32,197 bases of DNA from Vampirovibrio sp. (GCA_021323475.1 JAJQJM010000017.1:1-32197), one strand, 5' to 3'. Numbered from the stretch's first letter, positions 22,149 through 30,699 are shown. Made by a program: numbers and translations. Notes: generated by a model not told the origin, from the letters alone.

Positions 22149-22460
22149 TTATTCCGGAAAATCCGATGGCTCGAACGGATGCGGCGCCGGAGGCTGCTTG
22201 AAAGTGGACTTGTAGATAAACGACAGGTCAAAGCCGGAGTTAATCTTGTCCAGCTCATACTTCACGGCAAACATATCCTGCAGCGCGCCCGCAAACTTGC
22301 GGCCCAGCTCCTCGGGAAAGGTTTCCCCGCAGATATGGCACAGGACGGGCTCGCCATTTTTTAACCGAATGACATTAATATTGAACTCGTTACCGCACTC
22401 GCAATGCAGCGTCATGCGAGGGTAATGGGTAAGCTTTGGCTTTCTAAAATCTTCTGGCAT
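22149..22460 (-). CDS. Small zinc-ribbon protein
   Basis: A 103-residue protein. Two cysteine pairs, C20-x-C22 (HCECGNEF) and C41-x-x-C44 (VLCHICGETF), are arranged as a zinc ribbon, and a helix-rich region ending in a Pro-rich tail (KQPPAPHPFEPSDF) follows. Family and role unknown. The start at 22460 is preferred: the frame stays open upstream to 22595 but that part overlaps the divergent gene. No Shine-Dalgarno site precedes this ATG; instead TATAAT ends 7 bases before it (see that entry), so the mRNA may be leaderless. Confidence 0.7.
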   Translation of the reverse strand: MPEDFRKPKLTHYPRMTLHCECGNEFNINVIRLKNGEPVLCHICGETFPEELGRKFAGALQDMFAVKYELDKINSGFDLSFIYKSTFKQPPAPHPFEPSDFPE

Positions 22461-22467
22461 ACTAGGG

Positions 22468-22473
22468 ATTATA
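22468..22473 (-). promoter_or_regulatory. -10 element placed for a leaderless transcript
   Basis: On the minus strand TATAAT (22473-22468) is followed by 7 bases and the ATG of the zinc-ribbon gene. A TG-containing upstream part (TGTTATATA) could act as an extended -10. No good -35 is seen. Confidence 0.5.
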
Positions 22474-22589
22474 TAACAAAGGCTGAGAAGATTTTGTGGA
22501 GTACGGTTAAAATTCTCTTTTCGTGAATCGTTGCCAACCTCCAGCACCCACTCAGGGCCTTGCCGTCCGGTTAATCCAAGAGCGCACCT

Positions 22590-24239
22590 ATGCAAACCCA
22601 GCTGATAGAAGTCGATCCGCTACTGCCCATTCAGGAGGCAGCCGAACGGGCCATGGAACAGCAGGCGGATCTGGTCGGCTTTCCACGCGGCAATCAGCGT
22701 TTTGTGGCGCATCGGGACGACTTGAGCAAAATGACGGCCATGGGCCTGGCAACCCTGCCGGTGGAATGCATTGCCGTTCCGGAATCATCCCCGCTGCTAC
22801 AGAGCGACCGGGCTGGGCTCAAGGCCTCCGAAAACTATAGCCGACGGCTGACCAATTACTTCCCGGTTTATTTTGTGGCCGCCATGTATGAATTGCAGTC
22901 CCTGATGCAGCGGTTCGAGGTGAAAGCCTATGTCATCGGCGGCATTACCCGCGACCTGCTTTTGTTCCAGGAAAAGCGGCTGGCGGTAAAAGATGTGGAT
23001 ATTACGCTGGAAGGCGATGCCCAGGCGTTCACGCAATTCCTTACCGAAAATTCCCGCAACTTTGTGGTGGAAGAGCAGTTTCCGGAGTTCGGAACGGCCA
23101 AGGTGCGTTATAAAGAAAGCCTGCTGTTCGATTTTGCATCTACCCGGCAGGAAATTTACCCAAACTGCGGGGCGCTTCCGGTGGTGGTCAGCCGAGGAGT
23201 GCCGCTGGGGAACGATATCATCCGGCGGGATTTTACCGTCAATTCGCTGGCATTCTCCATTCACGAACTCGGACAGGTGCTGGATTACTCCAATGGTATG
23301 CGGGATGTCCAAATGCGCCAGTTGCGCGTTCTGCACCCGGTGTCTTTCTTTGAGGATCCCAGTCGAATTGTGCGCGCCATGAAATTCGGCGCCCGGTTCA
23401 ATTTTGAATTGGGCGAGGAAACCCTTGGTCTGCTGAAACAATTCCTGCGATACGGCGGAATTTGTTATAAAGGCGGGGGCGAGCGCATTAAGCAGGAGAT
23501 AAAAGGCTTTCTGGGCGCGGCGGAATCCGAGGCAAAAAGCCGCTGGATTCGCTTTTTTATGGAGGAAGGCTGCTACCGGCTGATTAATATGGAAAGCGGC
23601 TACCAGCCCACGCCGGAAACCTTGGAGCGGCTCAGCCGTATTTCCACGGTTTTACCGGAAATTGAAACCACTCTGTCCAACTATATGCAGCCTGATTTCC
23701 TGTTCGATACGTATTTATGCTTCCTGTGCCGGGATATGCCGGACGATGAATTCCAGAAAACTGAAGACCGGCTGGGCTTGACCCGAAACGAACGGGAATT
23801 TACCGAGCAGTACCGCCGGGTCAAAGAGAAGGTCGGCGCCCAGTTTGCCAAACTGCACGATTTTACTTCTCCCGCCGAGATTTACGACCTGTTCCACGGG
23901 CTGCACTTTATTACCGTTGTCGCCTGCCTGGTGGAACTGGGGCTGGAAGACCGCAAGCACATGCGGACCGTGCTGGAAGCGCTGCTGAAATACAAGCGCA
24001 AATGGGAGAAAATGACGCTTTCCCTGAACGGCAACGACCTGATTGAGCTGGGAGTGCCCAAGGGCAAGCAAATCGGGCAGGTACTGGACCAGTTGCTGCA
24101 TGTCAAACTGGCCGGACAGCTTCCGGATCGGCTGGATGAAGTACAGTTCGTGCAAACCCTGCTGGAAAAAGAAGCCGCCCAAGCCAACAAACAGACTGAA
24201 GGCCTCTTTTCCGCGCTGGAGACGCCCGATGCTTCCTAG
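22590..24239 (+). CDS. tRNA nucleotidyltransferase / poly(A) polymerase family (class II) with CBS-like N-terminus
   Basis: A 549-residue enzyme of the CCA-adding/poly(A) polymerase family, which adds C or A to tRNA 3' ends. The nucleotidyltransferase core has YVIGGITRDLLL (114-125, G117-G118 and R121-D122), the metal-binding D135-x-D137, RRDFTVNSLAF (212-222) and EDPSRIVRAMKF (255-266). Residues 1-70 look like one degraded CBS domain (IQEAAERAM, HRDDLSKMTAMGLATLPV). Cyanobacterial and related enzymes are often DHH-CBS-CBS-polymerase fusions of near 900 residues; here the DHH part and at least one CBS are absent. CCA- or A-only specificity cannot be read. Its last 11 bases overlap the next gene. 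Confidence 0.9.
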   Translation: MQTQLIEVDPLLPIQEAAERAMEQQADLVGFPRGNQRFVAHRDDLSKMTAMGLATLPVECIAVPESSPLLQSDRAGLKASENYSRRLTNYFPVYFVAAMYELQSLMQRFEVKAYVIGGITRDLLLFQEKRLAVKDVDITLEGDAQAFTQFLTENSRNFVVEEQFPEFGTAKVRYKESLLFDFASTRQEIYPNCGALPVVVSRGVPLGNDIIRRDFTVNSLAFSIHELGQVLDYSNGMRDVQMRQLRVLHPVSFFEDPSRIVRAMKFGARFNFELGEETLGLLKQFLRYGGICYKGGGERIKQEIKGFLGAAESEAKSRWIRFFMEEGCYRLINMESGYQPTPETLERLSRISTVLPEIETTLSNYMQPDFLFDTYLCFLCRDMPDDEFQKTEDRLGLTRNEREFTEQYRRVKEKVGAQFAKLHDFTSPAEIYDLFHGLHFITVVACLVELGLEDRKHMRTVLEALLKYKRKWEKMTLSLNGNDLIELGVPKGKQIGQVLDQLLHVKLAGQLPDRLDEVQFVQTLLEKEAAQANKQTEGLFSALETPDAS

Positions 24240-24948
24240 AAATCCGATGGACACCCGTGGCATTATCGTGACCGGCGCTCATCCCAAGTGCGGTAAAACC
24301 ATTGCCGCAGCAGGTCTGGCAGGCGTATTGACGGATCTGGGTTTCCAGACGCAGGCCATCAAGCCCCTCAGCTTCCAGCCCAGTCTCTCCATCCGGAAAG
24401 GGTATGAACAGACATTCTTTGATCGGGTCATCCCGCCTTATCAGGCAGTTGATGTGTTCTCTGCGGAATCCCCGACTCTTCTAAAACCAACGGAATGGCA
24501 GCACTTATTGGAAATCTGCCGCAAGCGCATTTACCCCTATATTCTGGAAACGCCCGGCAATGCGGCCTCCCCTATTCGGTACGTGCAAAATGAAATTTAT
24601 GATGCCGTGGATCTGGCCAAGGCCTTGGAAGTCTCCATGTTGGTGGTTACCGCCAAACAGCCGGATATTATCTCCGTATTGGCACCCGTTTTTGCCTATT
24701 TGTGGCACCGGGATGCCCACGTGACCGGCTGGCTTTCCGTAGAAACCAATCCGATTGAGGCCCCGGACTGGGATACCGAAATTTTATACCTGCGCGGGCA
24801 TTACGACATACCCTATCTGGGAGAAATTGCATACAGCCCCAGCATTTCCGTGGAAGCCATGCAGCAGGGCAACCTGCTTCGCAATACGGAACTGGGCGTG
24901 GATCTGCTGCCCATCCAACAGGCGCTGAACCTGTTGATTCCTCGATAA
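24229..24948 (+). CDS. BioD-like P-loop protein (divergent dethiobiotin synthase family)
   Basis: A 239-residue P-loop protein. GIIVTGAHPKCGKTIAAAGL is the phosphate-binding loop (GxxxxGKT) and LGFQTQAIKPLSF corresponds to the conserved Lys-Pro segment of dethiobiotin synthases. The third motif, normally a Gly-rich EGAGG, is replaced by ETPGNAASP, so enzymatic identity with BioD is doubtful and a related amide- or ring-forming enzyme is possible. No other biotin gene is near. The ATG at 24229 follows GGAG by 7 bases and overlaps the end of the CCA gene by 11 bases, which implies translational coupling. Confidence 0.75.
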   Translation: MLPRNPMDTRGIIVTGAHPKCGKTIAAAGLAGVLTDLGFQTQAIKPLSFQPSLSIRKGYEQTFFDRVIPPYQAVDVFSAESPTLLKPTEWQHLLEICRKRIYPYILETPGNAASPIRYVQNEIYDAVDLAKALEVSMLVVTAKQPDIISVLAPVFAYLWHRDAHVTGWLSVETNPIEAPDWDTEILYLRGHYDIPYLGEIAYSPSISVEAMQQGNLLRNTELGVDLLPIQQALNLLIPR

Positions 24949-25010
24949 GTGAATAAACCGTTTAGAACGGTGCGCTTCAAAAACGCATCAGGCTTTTTCG
25001 GTTGAAACGG

Positions 25011-25016
25011 TATAAT
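25011..25016 (+). promoter_or_regulatory. -10 element placed for a leaderless murJ transcript
   Basis: TATAAT (25011-25016), 7 bases, then ATG at 25024. The same distance is seen at the zinc-ribbon gene. Upstream, ACCGTT (24957-24962) and AACGGT (24966-24971) form a small hairpin behind the BioD-like gene. Confidence 0.5.
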
Positions 25017-25023
25017 GTTCACT

Positions 25024-26655
25024 ATGTCTTCCGAAGCCGCCCCCTCCTCCTCTGAGGCAGCCCCGACTGCCCTCAAGCCCTCCCGTGCCCCCAGCCTGTT
25101 GAAAGCGGCCGGACTGATCGCGCTGGTCACGGTGTTCAGCAAAATGCTGGGCTTCATTCGAGACTGGGCCATTATGTACGCATACGGCACCTCGGTGGTG
25201 ACGGACGCGTATTACGCGGCGTTTCAACTGCCGGCTTTCTCCATTATTCTGCTGGGCGGATTGGGCGGGCCATTTCATACGGCCACGGTTGCAGTCTTCT
25301 CCCGGTTGATTAAAGACAACGAAGCGCCCAATGAGCGGGCCAAGCTACTGGCCAGCACCTTTATCACCCTCACCAGCCTGGTATTTACCGGACTTTCCAT
25401 TCTGACCCTAATTTTCGCCAAACCCATCATGGGCCTGATTCTCAGCGGAGGAAAGCCTGAACTCATCGACATGGCGGCCCATCAACTGCAAATTATGAGC
25501 CCCTGCATTCTGGCGGGCGGCATTGTGGGCATTCTATACGGCATTTCCAACATTTATAACTGCTACTTCTGGCCGTCCATGTCCCCGGTGGCCATGAGCC
25601 TGACCATTATGCTCGGTTTATTGCTATTCCCCAACGATTCCACGGGGCTGGTGCTGGCCTGGTCCACCTTGGCCGGGGGGATTTTACAGTTAATCATGCA
25701 ATTGCCGGAATTTTTCCGTCAGAAATTCACTCTCAAACCGGCTCTGGATTATAAATCCCCGGAGATTCGTCAGGCCGGGGAATTGCTACTGCCCGCCACA
25801 GTCGGAACCACCATCGGTCAGCTGGTCACTTATGTGGATATGTTCTTTGCGTCCTCGTTGGGGGCAGGCGGCTGGTCTGCGGTTACGCTTTCCAACCGGT
25901 TGGTGCAACTGCCCTTAGGAGTGTTGCAAACCGCCCTGCTGGTGCCCATTTTTCCCCGGTTTAGCCGGGCCGCCGCGGAAGGCAATTACGAGGAAATCAA
26001 GCGCAACTTTAAAACCGGCGTGGTGTCGCTGTGGCTCATCAGCATTCCTCTGCTGGTGCTGATGATGATTTACACCCAACCCCTCATTCGCCTGATTTTC
26101 CAGCATGGACGGTTTGATGAAAAGGCAACTGAACTGGTATCCACAGCCCTGGTGTTCCAGGCGTTCCAGATTATTCCCTATTTCGCCCGGGATTCCATTA
26201 CCCGCGTATTCTATGCATTTCAGGATTCCAAAACCCCGTTGCTGGTCGGACTGATTGCAATCTTCACCAAGGCCTTGCTGAACTGGCTGCTGGTGCCAAA
26301 ATATGGAGTGGGCGGCATTACCTTTGCCATTACCCTGGTTACGTTTATCAACATGACCCTGCTGGGCTTTCTGTCCAAAAAACACATTCAGGACCTGGGC
26401 TTTCGGGAAATGCTGGGCCCGTTCGCTAAACTGGCGATTGCCGGATCCGCCATGGCCGGCGCGGTATATGCCACGGATTACCTGCTGAGGCTGAGCGCGT
26501 TGCCGGCCATGCGGACTATTTCTCCTCTGGTTGCCGAATATGGGCCGATTTTTGTAGCCTCGCTGGTGGGGGCATTGGTTTACGGCCTCACCGCATGGGC
26601 ACTTCGGATAGAGGAAATGAATTACCTGCAACGAAGATTGCTGAAGAGGGGTTAA
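25024..26655 (+). CDS. murJ: Lipid II flippase MurJ
   Basis: A 543-residue membrane protein that flips the peptidoglycan precursor lipid II across the inner membrane. After a short polar Ala/Ser/Pro-rich N-terminus (about 1-25) come the MOP-fold helices. Typical marks: SKMLGFIRDWAIMYAYG with the conserved Arg-Asp, VTDAYYAAFQLP, LVQLPLGVLQTALLVPIFP, and RVFYAFQDSKTPL. About 14 helices can be counted. Length is slightly above average because of the N-terminal tail. The ATG at 25024 is chosen because the ATG at 25015 lies inside the TATAAT; neither has a Shine-Dalgarno site. Ends with no clear terminator. Confidence 0.94.
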   Translation: MSSEAAPSSSEAAPTALKPSRAPSLLKAAGLIALVTVFSKMLGFIRDWAIMYAYGTSVVTDAYYAAFQLPAFSIILLGGLGGPFHTATVAVFSRLIKDNEAPNERAKLLASTFITLTSLVFTGLSILTLIFAKPIMGLILSGGKPELIDMAAHQLQIMSPCILAGGIVGILYGISNIYNCYFWPSMSPVAMSLTIMLGLLLFPNDSTGLVLAWSTLAGGILQLIMQLPEFFRQKFTLKPALDYKSPEIRQAGELLLPATVGTTIGQLVTYVDMFFASSLGAGGWSAVTLSNRLVQLPLGVLQTALLVPIFPRFSRAAAEGNYEEIKRNFKTGVVSLWLISIPLLVLMMIYTQPLIRLIFQHGRFDEKATELVSTALVFQAFQIIPYFARDSITRVFYAFQDSKTPLLVGLIAIFTKALLNWLLVPKYGVGGITFAITLVTFINMTLLGFLSKKHIQDLGFREMLGPFAKLAIAGSAMAGAVYATDYLLRLSALPAMRTISPLVAEYGPIFVASLVGALVYGLTAWALRIEEMNYLQRRLLKRG

Positions 26656-26792
26656 AGGACTGGTGGTTACCCACCCCCCACGGAATGAATCTAAATATTA
26701 CGGCCTGTAAACATTGGGGTTTAGAAACCTAAATTTTATAAATCCGTTGCCGATATCGAGAAGAAGTAGTGGCAAAAGGATATTGATTACCC

Positions 26793-27659
26793 ATGACTCC
26801 ATCGTGGTACTGGCAAAGGCACACAAAACCCGTTGCTTTTCAAAACCGGCAGCGTGGCGTGACCTTAATGGAATACGGCGTCATTGGCACATCGGTGGTG
26901 CTGGTTTGCATTGCCGCGTTTATCGCGCTGGGCGGCGACTTGAATGAGTGGTTTGCCGGCTTGAAAGATGATGCCCAGAAACAGGTGGAAACCACCAACG
27001 CGAAAAAAGTCGAAATCGCCGCTTCCAAAACCGCGTTCGAGAAAGCACAGGCCGCCGCCGCAGCCGCCAACATTCCCAATGTGGCCATGACAGGAATCAA
27101 CGCCAGTGGATCCGGCACCTTGTGCAGCTCAAGCTGGTGTATTCAAGCGCCCGGATTGACCGGCAATTCCGTTTCCACGGCAGGCAGCAACGGGAACCAG
27201 ATGGTACAGCTCACCCAAAGCGCGGCGGGCATATATCAGCAAATTGCCACTATTCTGGAGCAACAGAACGCGGATCCGAGCCTGGTTGCCCTGCTGACCA
27301 ACATGGCAAACCAGGGACACGCCCTCGCCAACAACCAGTCCACGTTCCTAACGGATGGCGTCAGCTATGACGCCATGCGATCCAGCATGGTCAACACACA
27401 AAGCGGTTTGGCTTCGTTTAAGCAGATGTCCCAGCAGTTGAACGGCATACTGAACCAACTGCCGGCAGATACCCGCGGCATCCTGATCGATGCGTCCAAC
27501 GTCATCATCGGCGTGGGAGATTCCTATACGCTAAATGTTCCCAGTGACCCGATGGCGCAAGTGGGCTGGTCCTATACCTCCAGAAATATTCAACTGGTGC
27601 ATACCAACTCCAACACCATCTGTTCAAACGGCGGCGATACCAGCTCCTGCATTCAATAA
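26793..27659 (+). CDS. Flp-type prepilin with a long C-terminal region
   Basis: A 288-residue protein. Residues 20-23 (QRG/V) form a Flp prepilin peptidase site: cleavage after G22 leaves VTLMEYGVIGTSVVLVCIAA, with the invariant Glu and Tyr at +5/+6 and a hydrophobic helix. Ordinary Flp pilins are about 50-80 residues; this one carries another 240 residues, Ala/Lys-rich at first (about 60-90), then an extracellular-looking Gln/Ser/Asn-rich part with two Cys pairs (CSSSWC and CSNGGDTSSC). It may be a pseudopilin or minor tip pilin. No other pilus gene is near. The Shine-Dalgarno site (AAAGGA, 12 bases) is distant. Confidence 0.75.
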   Translation: MTPSWYWQRHTKPVAFQNRQRGVTLMEYGVIGTSVVLVCIAAFIALGGDLNEWFAGLKDDAQKQVETTNAKKVEIAASKTAFEKAQAAAAAANIPNVAMTGINASGSGTLCSSSWCIQAPGLTGNSVSTAGSNGNQMVQLTQSAAGIYQQIATILEQQNADPSLVALLTNMANQGHALANNQSTFLTDGVSYDAMRSSMVNTQSGLASFKQMSQQLNGILNQLPADTRGILIDASNVIIGVGDSYTLNVPSDPMAQVGWSYTSRNIQLVHTNSNTICSNGGDTSSCIQ

Positions 27660-27679
27660 GCGGATTGTCTGCATAGTCG

Positions 27680-28594
27680 TTACCGCCGGGATGAAAGACC
27701 CCGGAAAAACGCCTTGATGATATGCCGGGCAATGGAAGGGTTTTCCTTGAGGCGGCGCAGGGAATAGGCGTACCAGTCTTTGCCGAACGGCACATACACC
27801 CGCAACCGGTGCCCACCGTCCAGAATAATGCTCCGCAATTCCTCATCCACACCCAACAGCATCTGGAATTCATACTCATCCCGTTTCAGGCGGTACTGGT
27901 CTATCAGGCGCATGGCGTCCCACACCAGCTCCTCGTTATGGGTGGCAATGCCTACGTAGGCTTCGTTTTTGAACATCTCTTCCAGCACCAGGGCATAGTT
28001 TTTATTGATCAACTTATGATCCCTGAACGCAATCTGCCGGGGCTCGATATAAATGCCCTTGCACAGCCGAAAATGCCCCGCCCCCGCGCGCATGATATCG
28101 CGGGCATCGCCCAGCGTACGACGAAGATAGGCTTGCAGCACAATGCCCACGTTATCGTACTGCTTGCGAAGGCGCAAATAAATGGCAATGGTATCGGAGG
28201 TGCAGGGAGAATCCTCCATGTCGATTCGCACGAAATTGCGGAGCCTGGCCGCCGTGGCAACCAAATCGGACATAATGTCGTAGCACAGGTCTTTGTCCAG
28301 CAGCAGCCCCATTTGGGACAGCTTGACGGAAATATTGGCATCCAGCCGCTCCCGCGCCACAGCTTCCAGAATGGTTTTATACTGCTGTGCCGCCTGAAGC
28401 GCCTCGTCCTTATGGCTGATGAACTCTCCCAGCACGTCAATGGTCGCCATCATGCCTTCACGGTTCAGGCGTCGTACGGCACCCAGCATTTCCTCCAGGG
28501 TTTCCCCAGCCACATAGCGACGGGCAAACCGTTTTACCAAAGGCTTTGGGGCCAACGGTAACGTCATCACAACCAGTTTATCAAACCAACTCAC
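27680..28594 (-). CDS. Proline dehydrogenase
   Basis: A 304-residue FAD enzyme that oxidises proline to pyrroline-5-carboxylate, feeding electrons to quinones. The barrel is complete: VDVLGEFI-like strand, NISVKLSQMGL, FVRIDMEDSPCT, VGIVLQAYLRRT, RLCKGIYIEP, VGIATHNEE, FQMLLGVDEELR, and the substrate-binding end LRVYVPFGKDWYAYSLRR (264-281). It is a monofunctional type; the P5C dehydrogenase partner is not in the window. The GTG start at 28594 is adopted from the N-terminal match; the Shine-Dalgarno site is poor. An ATG ten codons on is possible. Confidence 0.93.
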   Translation of the reverse strand: MSWFDKLVVMTLPLAPKPLVKRFARRYVAGETLEEMLGAVRRLNREGMMATIDVLGEFISHKDEALQAAQQYKTILEAVARERLDANISVKLSQMGLLLDKDLCYDIMSDLVATAARLRNFVRIDMEDSPCTSDTIAIYLRLRKQYDNVGIVLQAYLRRTLGDARDIMRAGAGHFRLCKGIYIEPRQIAFRDHKLINKNYALVLEEMFKNEAYVGIATHNEELVWDAMRLIDQYRLKRDEYEFQMLLGVDEELRSIILDGGHRLRVYVPFGKDWYAYSLRRLKENPSIARHIIKAFFRGLSSRR

Positions 28595-28819
28595 AAGACC
28601 CGTCCGTTCAAACGTTCACTTTCAGTACTCCAGGATTTATCATAACGAAAACATAGCCACATCGGGAGCACCGATTATTTCCACCAGACGGTTTCAACGA
28701 TTTCCGGGGACATTTTTGTTACTTTTCAGCAACAAAATTCAAGAATTTCCGAAGTTTCTCCGAAAAACAGGTACAGCCCTTCGGACGATCCGGAATCCAA
28801 GAGAAAGAGTGTTGAGCCC

Positions 28820-29365
28820 ATGACTTACAGACGCTGGTATGATACAGACCCCAAGTTGAGCGCCGTGGTGCATGCCATGGAATCCTTGAACCGGGATACC
28901 CAAATCTACTTCGCCGACAAACTTTACGAACTGAGCGAAGGCCTGCTCACGCAACGCGGAGGGGATGATTATCTGGCCGGTCTGGACGCCAGAAAGAAGG
29001 AAGGCTTGACGAAAGCCCGTTCCAAACACCGCTGGTACGATCAGAACGAGAGCCTGCACCGGGCGTTCAACAACCTGTACGCGTTACCGGGCGGCGACCG
29101 GCGGGATATCGCCATTCAGTTGGAAACGCCCATTCAGATTGTGGAAGGCTACGAAAAACATTGCGCTCGCCACGGCAGTAACCCGGAAATGCGCGTAATC
29201 GAAGAAATTCTGCGCAGCAGCTTTATGGAAGGCCGGGAGCGCGCCCGTAAACTCTACTCGCTGTATTTGTACGATTACAGCGCCGCCACCCACCCTTCGC
29301 ACCCGGAAGTTCCGGAAGGCATCTGGAGCCAACTGCTCAAACGCGTCCAGGAAGCGCTGAGTTAG
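28820..29365 (+). CDS. Hypothetical protein with a duplicated RWYD motif
   Basis: A 181-residue soluble, helical, charged protein. RRWYDTDPKLSAVVHAME (about 4-21) and HRWYDQNESLHRAFNNLYAL (70-89) are two copies of a motif of the form RWYD-x4-L-x2-A, each followed by a helical stretch. RWYD-x-DP-x-x-S-x-A proteins are known as short conserved proteins of unknown function in several bacterial groups. The second copy lacks the DP pair. The rest is a helical C-terminus (EEILRSSFMEGRERARKLYSL). A weak AAAGAG precedes ATG. A strong bidirectional terminator follows. Confidence 0.75.
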   Translation: MTYRRWYDTDPKLSAVVHAMESLNRDTQIYFADKLYELSEGLLTQRGGDDYLAGLDARKKEGLTKARSKHRWYDQNESLHRAFNNLYALPGGDRRDIAIQLETPIQIVEGYEKHCARHGSNPEMRVIEEILRSSFMEGRERARKLYSLYLYDYSAATHPSHPEVPEGIWSQLLKRVQEALS

Positions 29366-29428
29366 CAAATCGCCCCCAGTGCATACCAGCGTTCATCCGC
29401 TAAGGATGGTTGGAAATCTAGCTTTAAC

Positions 29429-29466
29429 AATACAGGCCAGCCGCAAAATCGGCTGGCCTGTATTTA
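29429..29466. terminator. Bidirectional intrinsic terminator
   Basis: AATACAGGCCAGCCG (29429-29443) pairs perfectly with CGGCTGGCCTGTATT (29450-29464) around a 6-nt loop and ends in T. It separates the convergent RWYD gene and acyl-CoA dehydrogenase gene; on the minus strand the tail is TTGTTAAAG. Confidence 0.82.
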
Positions 29467-29478
29467 GATGGAAATAAT

Positions 29479-30699
29479 CTAAACTTTAGCGGTAGGCTTC
29501 TCGCGGTAGGAGAGGCGATCAATGGGCGTCATGGGGCTGCCGGGGCCATTGGCCGGACGGATACCCAGCTCATCCTGCGCCAGAATCAGGCGGTGGATTT
29601 GGCTGGTGCCCTCGTACAGGTTCAGGACTCGGGCATCCCGGTAGTAACGGGCCGCCGGGTATTCTTCCGAGAAGCCGTAACCGCCAAAAATCTGCACCGC
29701 GCTGTTGGAGGCCCGAATGGCCGCCTCGGAGCAGAACAGTTTGGCCATAGAGGTTTCACGGGTGTTACGAACGCCCTGGTCTTTCAGGTACGCCGCATGC
29801 AGCACCAGGAAGCGACCGGCTTCACAATCAGCAGCCATATCGGCAATCATCTGCTGAATCATCTGGAACTCGCCGATTTTCTGGCCGAACGCCTCGCGCT
29901 CCATCGCGTACTTGGTGGAAATATCAATACACGCCTGATTCACGCCCACCGAACCCGCGGCTACACTGAAACGCCCTTGATCTAGACAGTACATAGCCAC
30001 TTTGAAGCCTTCGCCGTATTTGCCCAGCATTTGCGATTTATGCACCCGCACATTGTCCAGAAACAATTCGGAGGTTACGGAGGCATGCAGACCCAGCTTG
30101 GGCTTGATTTCACGGGTGCTGAAGCCGGGGATGTCGGTATCCACCAGAAAAGCGCAGATCCCTTTGTGGCCCTTGGATTTGTCCGCCTGGGCAATCACCA
30201 GCGCCAACTGGGAAATACAACCATTGGAAATCCAGGTTTTCTGCCCGTTGAGGATAAAGTAATCACCGTCCTCGGTGGCGGTGGTCTGCTGGTTTCCGGC
30301 ATCGCTGCCCGCATTGGGCTCGGTCAGGCCAAAACAGCCGATGATTTCGCCGGTCGCCATTTTGGGCAGGTATTTCATCTTTTGTTCTTCAGTGCCGAAT
30401 TCCAGAATCGGTTTTTCCACCAGGGAAATTTGCACCGAGAACAATGTACGGGTGGATGAACAGACACGGGCGATCTCTTCGGTCATCAGCGCGTAAGCCA
30501 CGTGATCAATATTCTGGCCGCCGTATTTTTCCGGCAAAATGGCGCTAAAAAAGCCTTGCTCGCCGATTTTTTTCAGCAAATCAAAATCAAACCGGCTGGC
30601 CTGATCGTTGGCCGCCGCCACCGGAGCAATTTCGGTATCCGCGAATTCCTTGGCCCATTGCCAAATCTGCCGCTGCTCTTCGGTCAATTCGAACTTCAT
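29479..30699 (-). CDS. Acyl-CoA dehydrogenase
   Basis: A 406-residue FAD enzyme that oxidises acyl-CoA thioesters to enoyl-CoA, as in fatty-acid or branched-chain amino-acid breakdown. Domain order is normal: helical N-terminus (ELTEEQRQIWQWAKEFAD), the FAD/substrate strand segment CFGLTEPNAGSDAG, WISNGCISQLALVIA, REAFGQKIGEFQMIQ, and QIFGGYGFSEEYP. The catalytic base is Glu363 in YEGTSQIHRL. Such a position is shared by short-/medium-chain and glutaryl-type members; chain length cannot be read. AGGGGA lies about 8 bases before ATG. No electron-transfer flavoprotein gene is near. Confidence 0.95.
   Translation of the reverse strand: MKFELTEEQRQIWQWAKEFADTEIAPVAAANDQASRFDFDLLKKIGEQGFFSAILPEKYGGQNIDHVAYALMTEEIARVCSSTRTLFSVQISLVEKPILEFGTEEQKMKYLPKMATGEIIGCFGLTEPNAGSDAGNQQTTATEDGDYFILNGQKTWISNGCISQLALVIAQADKSKGHKGICAFLVDTDIPGFSTREIKPKLGLHASVTSELFLDNVRVHKSQMLGKYGEGFKVAMYCLDQGRFSVAAGSVGVNQACIDISTKYAMEREAFGQKIGEFQMIQQMIADMAADCEAGRFLVLHAAYLKDQGVRNTRETSMAKLFCSEAAIRASNSAVQIFGGYGFSEEYPAARYYRDARVLNLYEGTSQIHRLILAQDELGIRPANGPGSPMTPIDRLSYREKPTAKV

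Noticed and set aside
28714-28737. TTTTGTT/AACAAAA inverted repeat between proline dehydrogenase and the RWYD gene as a proline regulator site
   Set aside because: The arms are only A/T-rich 7-mers and no regulator gene is adjacent.
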